This document shows, piece after piece, positions 5,683 to 8,469 of a stretch of DNA of 8,469 nucleotides (positions within the stretch are counted from its first letter, which is position 1; every line of letters begins with the position of its first letter). The stretch lies in assembly GCA_002371025.1 (NCBI GenBank), contig DFFQ01000176.1:1-8469 (forward strand), given 5' to 3'. A model generated the notes under the pieces. The model searched no databases, was not told the origin of the DNA, and saw nothing but the letters and a program-made list of their open reading frames with translations. The stretch is from Lachnospiraceae bacterium UBA3772 (GTDB lineage: Bacteria; Bacillota; Clostridia; Lachnospirales; Lachnospiraceae). The translations under genes were made by a program, and so were the position numbers.

Positions 5683-6777
5683 ATGTCAAATAATATTTTA
5701 GTAACTACCGGATCATCTTTTCAGGACTACGAGATTACAGAATATCTCGGCGTTATAACAGGGCAGGGCGTTTTGGGAAGCAATTTTATCAAAAGTCTTA
5801 CAGCCAGCGTTTCTGATGCTTCAGAACGTGAGAATGCAAAACTTGAGAAGTGTAGAGAAGATGCATCAGAAAAGATTGAGGCAGCTGCTGAAAAGCTTGG
5901 GGCTAATGCCATCATCGGTATGAGACTGACATATGCTTCCTGCGAAGGAGGTTCTTATGGAATCATTGCGTCAGGAACAGCAGTAAAGATTAAAAAGAAA
6001 GTTTGCCTTGAGAAGACAAGACATAAAGAGCTTGTGGTAACAAATTATTATCTCAGGGTTGTTCCAAAGCCGGTTAAGGTAATACTTGATGGCAATGTGA
6101 GAGAAGTTTTGATGAAGGTTCAGTTCTTTAATTATAATTTAGAGAATATACTTGCAATCAGAGCAAATCTGGAATTTACAAATCTTTATGATGAGAGATT
6201 AGTAATAAGAGATATAGATTTTACATTTGAAAAGGGAAATGTATCTCTTATCGAAGCAGAAGCAACTGATGCTAAGATTTCGATGAATGATATGCTTCTC
6301 CTTAAAGATGCAAAACTTACAATTAATAAATATGCTACTCCTAATGGAGTGTTTGCGGTAAATGATACTCCTGTAGATGTTACAATGTCTGCTAAGAGAC
6401 TTATGGCATTTAAGGAGAGACATGGAATAGATGCAGTTGAAAAATATAAGAACGATGGAATGATCTGGACATGCATGTGCGGACATATCAATGAAGGCGG
6501 TGCCGAGGAGTGTAAGATATGTGGACGCAAGCAGTCGGAGATGAGAACTGAAGTTGGTTTTAATTATGATGATATGATCAGAAGAATGAAAAAGAGAAAT
6601 TCAGTTACTGAGATCAAAGATGTTCTTATGGATTATATCAAAGAGATTGATTCGAAATATAGACTTGAACTCCTTGAGATCATGGAGTCAGGTATACAAT
6701 ATGAAAAGACCAGAGGTAATATGAAAGATACAGTTATCGAAAAGGTTGAGAAAGTCCTTGAAGACTGTCTTGCATAA
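5683..6777 (+). CDS. YbjQ (UPF0145) domain protein with C-terminal zinc ribbon, function unknown
   Basis: A 364-residue protein with no signal peptide or membrane segment. Residues 1-105 match the YbjQ/UPF0145 family: EYLGVITGQGVLGSNF (20-35), a charged helix 48-72, LGANAIIGMRLTY (72-84) and ASGTAVKIK (96-104). That family forms small ring-like assemblies and its role is unsettled; the old label heavy-metal-binding is not proven. Residues about 115-240 look beta-rich and I do not recognise them. Residues 262-281 form a zinc ribbon, W-x-C-x-C-G then C-x2-C, with Cys264, Cys266, Cys277 and Cys280. Residues 295-362 are predominantly helical and charged. Stand-alone YbjQ proteins are only about 105 residues, so this is a multidomain fusion. 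The ATG follows a purine-rich GGAGGGGG (5668-5675). It probably forms an operon with the next gene, in the same frame, after a single TAA and 39 bases. Confidence 0.82.
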   Translation: MSNNILVTTGSSFQDYEITEYLGVITGQGVLGSNFIKSLTASVSDASERENAKLEKCREDASEKIEAAAEKLGANAIIGMRLTYASCEGGSYGIIASGTAVKIKKKVCLEKTRHKELVVTNYYLRVVPKPVKVILDGNVREVLMKVQFFNYNLENILAIRANLEFTNLYDERLVIRDIDFTFEKGNVSLIEAEATDAKISMNDMLLLKDAKLTINKYATPNGVFAVNDTPVDVTMSAKRLMAFKERHGIDAVEKYKNDGMIWTCMCGHINEGGAEECKICGRKQSEMRTEVGFNYDDMIRRMKKRNSVTEIKDVLMDYIKEIDSKYRLELLEIMESGIQYEKTRGNMKDTVIEKVEKVLEDCLA

Positions 6778-6800
6778 CAATCTGGAAATGAAAGAAATGT

Positions 6801-6808
6801 AAAGGTGG
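6801..6808 (+). promoter_or_regulatory. Ribosome binding site deciding a TTG start
   Basis: AAAGGTGG differs by one base from AAAGGAGG and lies eight bases before TTG 6817. The first in-frame ATG (6835) has no comparable site in front of it, so TTG is preferred. Confidence 0.65.
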
Positions 6809-6816
6809 ATAAGGTT

Positions 6817-8469
6817 TTGAGTGCTGGACTTAGTATGGCAAGCGTAAACAAAATAAAAGAACTGGCTTCAAGACATGAATATAATGTCGCAGTTGATATT
6901 CTTGATTCTCAGGAATTGGAGAAGTCTCTCAATCCACAGTTTTTACGTGTATGTGCAGAAGTATACGAAAATGTTGGAAGAATGAGGGAAGCCAGAGATC
7001 TTTATGTTAGGGCTCATTCCATAGCACCAGAAGCTAATTTGATCATTCTCAGTCTTATAAACTTCCATTTAAAGAGAGGTTTTTACAATCTGGCTGAGAA
7101 ATATAAAGAACAGTTTATTGCCACATCACCATCGGAACGTGGGCAGATCAATGGACAATATATCTTCGATAAGGCAAATGGTGCTGATTTAAAGGATCTT
7201 TATAATATGCTTTTCCCATATTATAGAGATAATATGGATGAGAAATACAGTTTTGAGCTTTACCTTGTTGCAAAATTAGCCGGGGAAAAAGAGACAGAAG
7301 ATATAGTATATAGTGATTATCTTGCTACATTTAAGAGAGGCGAATTCACAGATACTATAAAGAATATAAAAGAAGGTAAGGAAAAAGCTGAGGATTATTT
7401 TTATATTTATTCTTCAGAGAGAAGAATGGATGATGATCCTTCAGAAGAAAATATCCGTCTTCTTGAAAGAGATCAGCTTGAGAAGGACTATCTTAGAATG
7501 TATCCACCTGAAGAGGAAGCTATCATCCTTGAAGATGTAGTGGAAGAAAAGAAGCCTAAGGTTGCAAAAAAGAAAAAGAAAAATCAAAAGAATCAAAAAG
7601 ATTCTTCTGATGATGCAGATAATAATGGTAGTGAAACAGATGATGACGCTGAATCAATAGATAACGGCGTTGAAAATAAATTAAAATCATTTATCAAAGA
7701 CAAGTTTAAGAAGAAGACTGGCGATGGTAATGCTGCTGATGAGGAAACTGGTTTAGAGGAAGTTGAAGAAGGACAGCCTGTAAATCAACCTGATCCAGAA
7801 GGAGACAGCTTTATTGCCGGTATGGAAGAAAGCATAAAGAAAGGTCAGGCTGCAGAAGTTAAAGAAACCAGTGACAGCGGATCTATACTTGATGCGATTC
7901 TTGGAGAGAGGGGAAAGAAAACGGAATCTCAAACTGATGCATTTACTGCAGAAGCAGGTAGAGGCAGACAGGAGATGCGTGAATTAAAACCTGAATTCTC
8001 TCAGGATGACGTTCTTTCATTTGATTTTGATAGTGGTTTTGCTCCTGAATCAGAAAGCATTTCTGAGATGAGAGAAAGAGATACAGAGGATTATACAAAT
8101 CCATTTGATATCATAAATGCTTATAAGATTGATGAACAGGAAAGAAAAGAATCTGCTGAAGCTCTGGAAAGAAAGACACCTGAGGATATCAGGATAGAGC
8201 TTGAGATAAATAATGTGGATGAACAGACTACTCCGGATGAAAATGTTAAGGAGCAGACATATACAGATCCTAGCGATATTGCCAAACAGACTCAGAGAGA
8301 AATTGATCAGCAAAAGGATGAGCAGGATATTAAGAATGCCGCTGACAGGATTAGTGGAGAAGCATCTGCAGAAGATATGTATCCGGATGACTTAAAGGTT
8401 GAGCAGATGGAAACATACTTCAGACCAGAGGCCGCAGAAGAAACTGTAACTGAAACAGTAGAGGAAGAA
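6817..8469 (+). CDS. TPR-like protein with long charged disordered region, 3' end outside window
   Basis: An uninterrupted frame of 551 codons reaches the right edge, so the protein is longer. I chose TTG 6817 because of its ribosome binding site; ATG 6835 would remove six residues. Residues about 8-105 resemble tetratricopeptide repeats: LNPQFLRVCAEVYENVGR then EARDLYVRAHSIAPEA, with the G/Y/A/P pattern, followed by a second helical pair. Helical sequence continues to about 230. From 232 the composition changes sharply: a lysine block at 244-261, then Asp/Glu/Ser/Asn-rich sequence with few aromatic residues, a second basic patch LKSFIKDKFKKK (289-300), and short hydrophobic islands such as SILDAILGE and DDVLSFDFDSGF. 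This looks disordered and probably tethers another domain beyond the window. There is no signal peptide or membrane segment, so a cytoplasmic scaffold is plausible. I cannot name a family. The pairing with the YbjQ/zinc-ribbon gene is the only functional hint. Confidence 0.82.
   Translation, partial: MSAGLSMASVNKIKELASRHEYNVAVDILDSQELEKSLNPQFLRVCAEVYENVGRMREARDLYVRAHSIAPEANLIILSLINFHLKRGFYNLAEKYKEQFIATSPSERGQINGQYIFDKANGADLKDLYNMLFPYYRDNMDEKYSFELYLVAKLAGEKETEDIVYSDYLATFKRGEFTDTIKNIKEGKEKAEDYFYIYSSERRMDDDPSEENIRLLERDQLEKDYLRMYPPEEEAIILEDVVEEKKPKVAKKKKKNQKNQKDSSDDADNNGSETDDDAESIDNGVENKLKSFIKDKFKKKTGDGNAADEETGLEEVEEGQPVNQPDPEGDSFIAGMEESIKKGQAAEVKETSDSGSILDAILGERGKKTESQTDAFTAEAGRGRQEMRELKPEFSQDDVLSFDFDSGFAPESESISEMRERDTEDYTNPFDIINAYKIDEQERKESAEALERKTPEDIRIELEINNVDEQTTPDENVKEQTYTDPSDIAKQTQREIDQQKDEQDIKNAADRISGEASAEDMYPDDLKVEQMETYFRPEAAEETVTETVEEE
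7566..7606 (+). other. Possible -1 frameshift signal: A_AAA_AAG heptamer with downstream hairpin
   Basis: In the TPR-like gene, A_AAA_AAG lies in the X_XXY_YYZ phase at 7566-7572, over codons 250-252. A 7-bp stem AAGAATC (7588-7594) with GATTCTT (7600-7606) and a five-base loop lies 15 bases downstream. The -1 frame stops at TGA 7608-7610, which would give a product of about 264 residues holding only the TPR-like part. The spacing is longer than usual and the stem is weak, so this is tentative. Confidence 0.25.

Noticed and set aside
5683..6777. Naming the YbjQ-domain protein a heavy-metal-binding protein
   Set aside because: That label comes from an old family name. The YbjQ part here shows no metal-ligand cluster; only the separate zinc ribbon has an evident metal site.
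8050..8313. 87-codon minus-strand open frame in the right-hand region
   Set aside because: It is the antisense of the continuous plus-strand frame from 6817. Its Leu/Ile/Phe/Ser-rich composition is what Glu/Asp/Arg/Lys codons give in reverse.
8213..8395. 60-codon plus-strand open frame near the right end
   Set aside because: It overlaps the long 6817 frame in another phase and reads as Met/Arg/Leu-rich shadow sequence without a ribosome binding site.

Overview
The window looks like chromosomal DNA of a low-to-moderate GC Clostridia, most likely a Lachnospiraceae member of the Butyrivibrio/Pseudobutyrivibrio kind. The basis is AAGGAGG-type ribosome binding sites, AGA arginine codons, very strong use of CTT for leucine, clostridial-type ThyA and DHFR sequences, and a tRNA-Leu with an AAG anticodon. 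The genus is an inference from style, not a database match. Most of the window is housekeeping DNA; the less ordinary part is the right-hand third.

Layout. Bases 1-267 are the 3' end of rplT (ribosomal protein L20), closed by an intrinsic terminator. Bases 320-550 are an AT-rich regulatory stretch with A-tracts and a strong promoter that drives tRNA-Leu(AAG) at 551-634. A long terminator hairpin follows, only about 15 bases before a large membrane protein of the O-antigen ligase/polymerase (Wzy_C) family at 697-2382, which carries an extremely acidic tail. tyrS (2467-3693) follows with its own extended -10 promoter and terminator. A small XRE-type repressor (3733-4026, minus strand) converges on tyrS and diverges from the thyA-dfr operon (4171-5001 and 5014-5535); the space between the repressor and thyA holds two perfect 10-bp palindromes. 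Bases 5536-5682 hold a promoter with spaced GCACA-type elements. Next is a YbjQ-domain protein fused to a zinc ribbon (5683-6777). From 6817 to the right edge runs an unbroken 551-codon reading frame: a TPR-like N-terminus followed by a long, highly charged, probably disordered region that continues beyond the window.

How the genes work together. ThyA makes dTMP and releases dihydrofolate, which the adjacent DHFR recycles to tetrahydrofolate. L20, TyrRS and tRNA-Leu serve translation, and the tRNA matches the codon bias: by my hand count, 28 of 34 leucines in tyrS are CTT. The O-antigen-ligase-like protein points to cell-surface glycan assembly. The YbjQ/zinc-ribbon protein and the TPR/disordered protein are 39 bases apart and probably co-transcribed; their role is unknown, and they are the best candidates for something undescribed. 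No CRISPR array, insertion sequence, rRNA or phage module is visible. No gene-free stretch exceeds 300 bases; the longest is 268-550.
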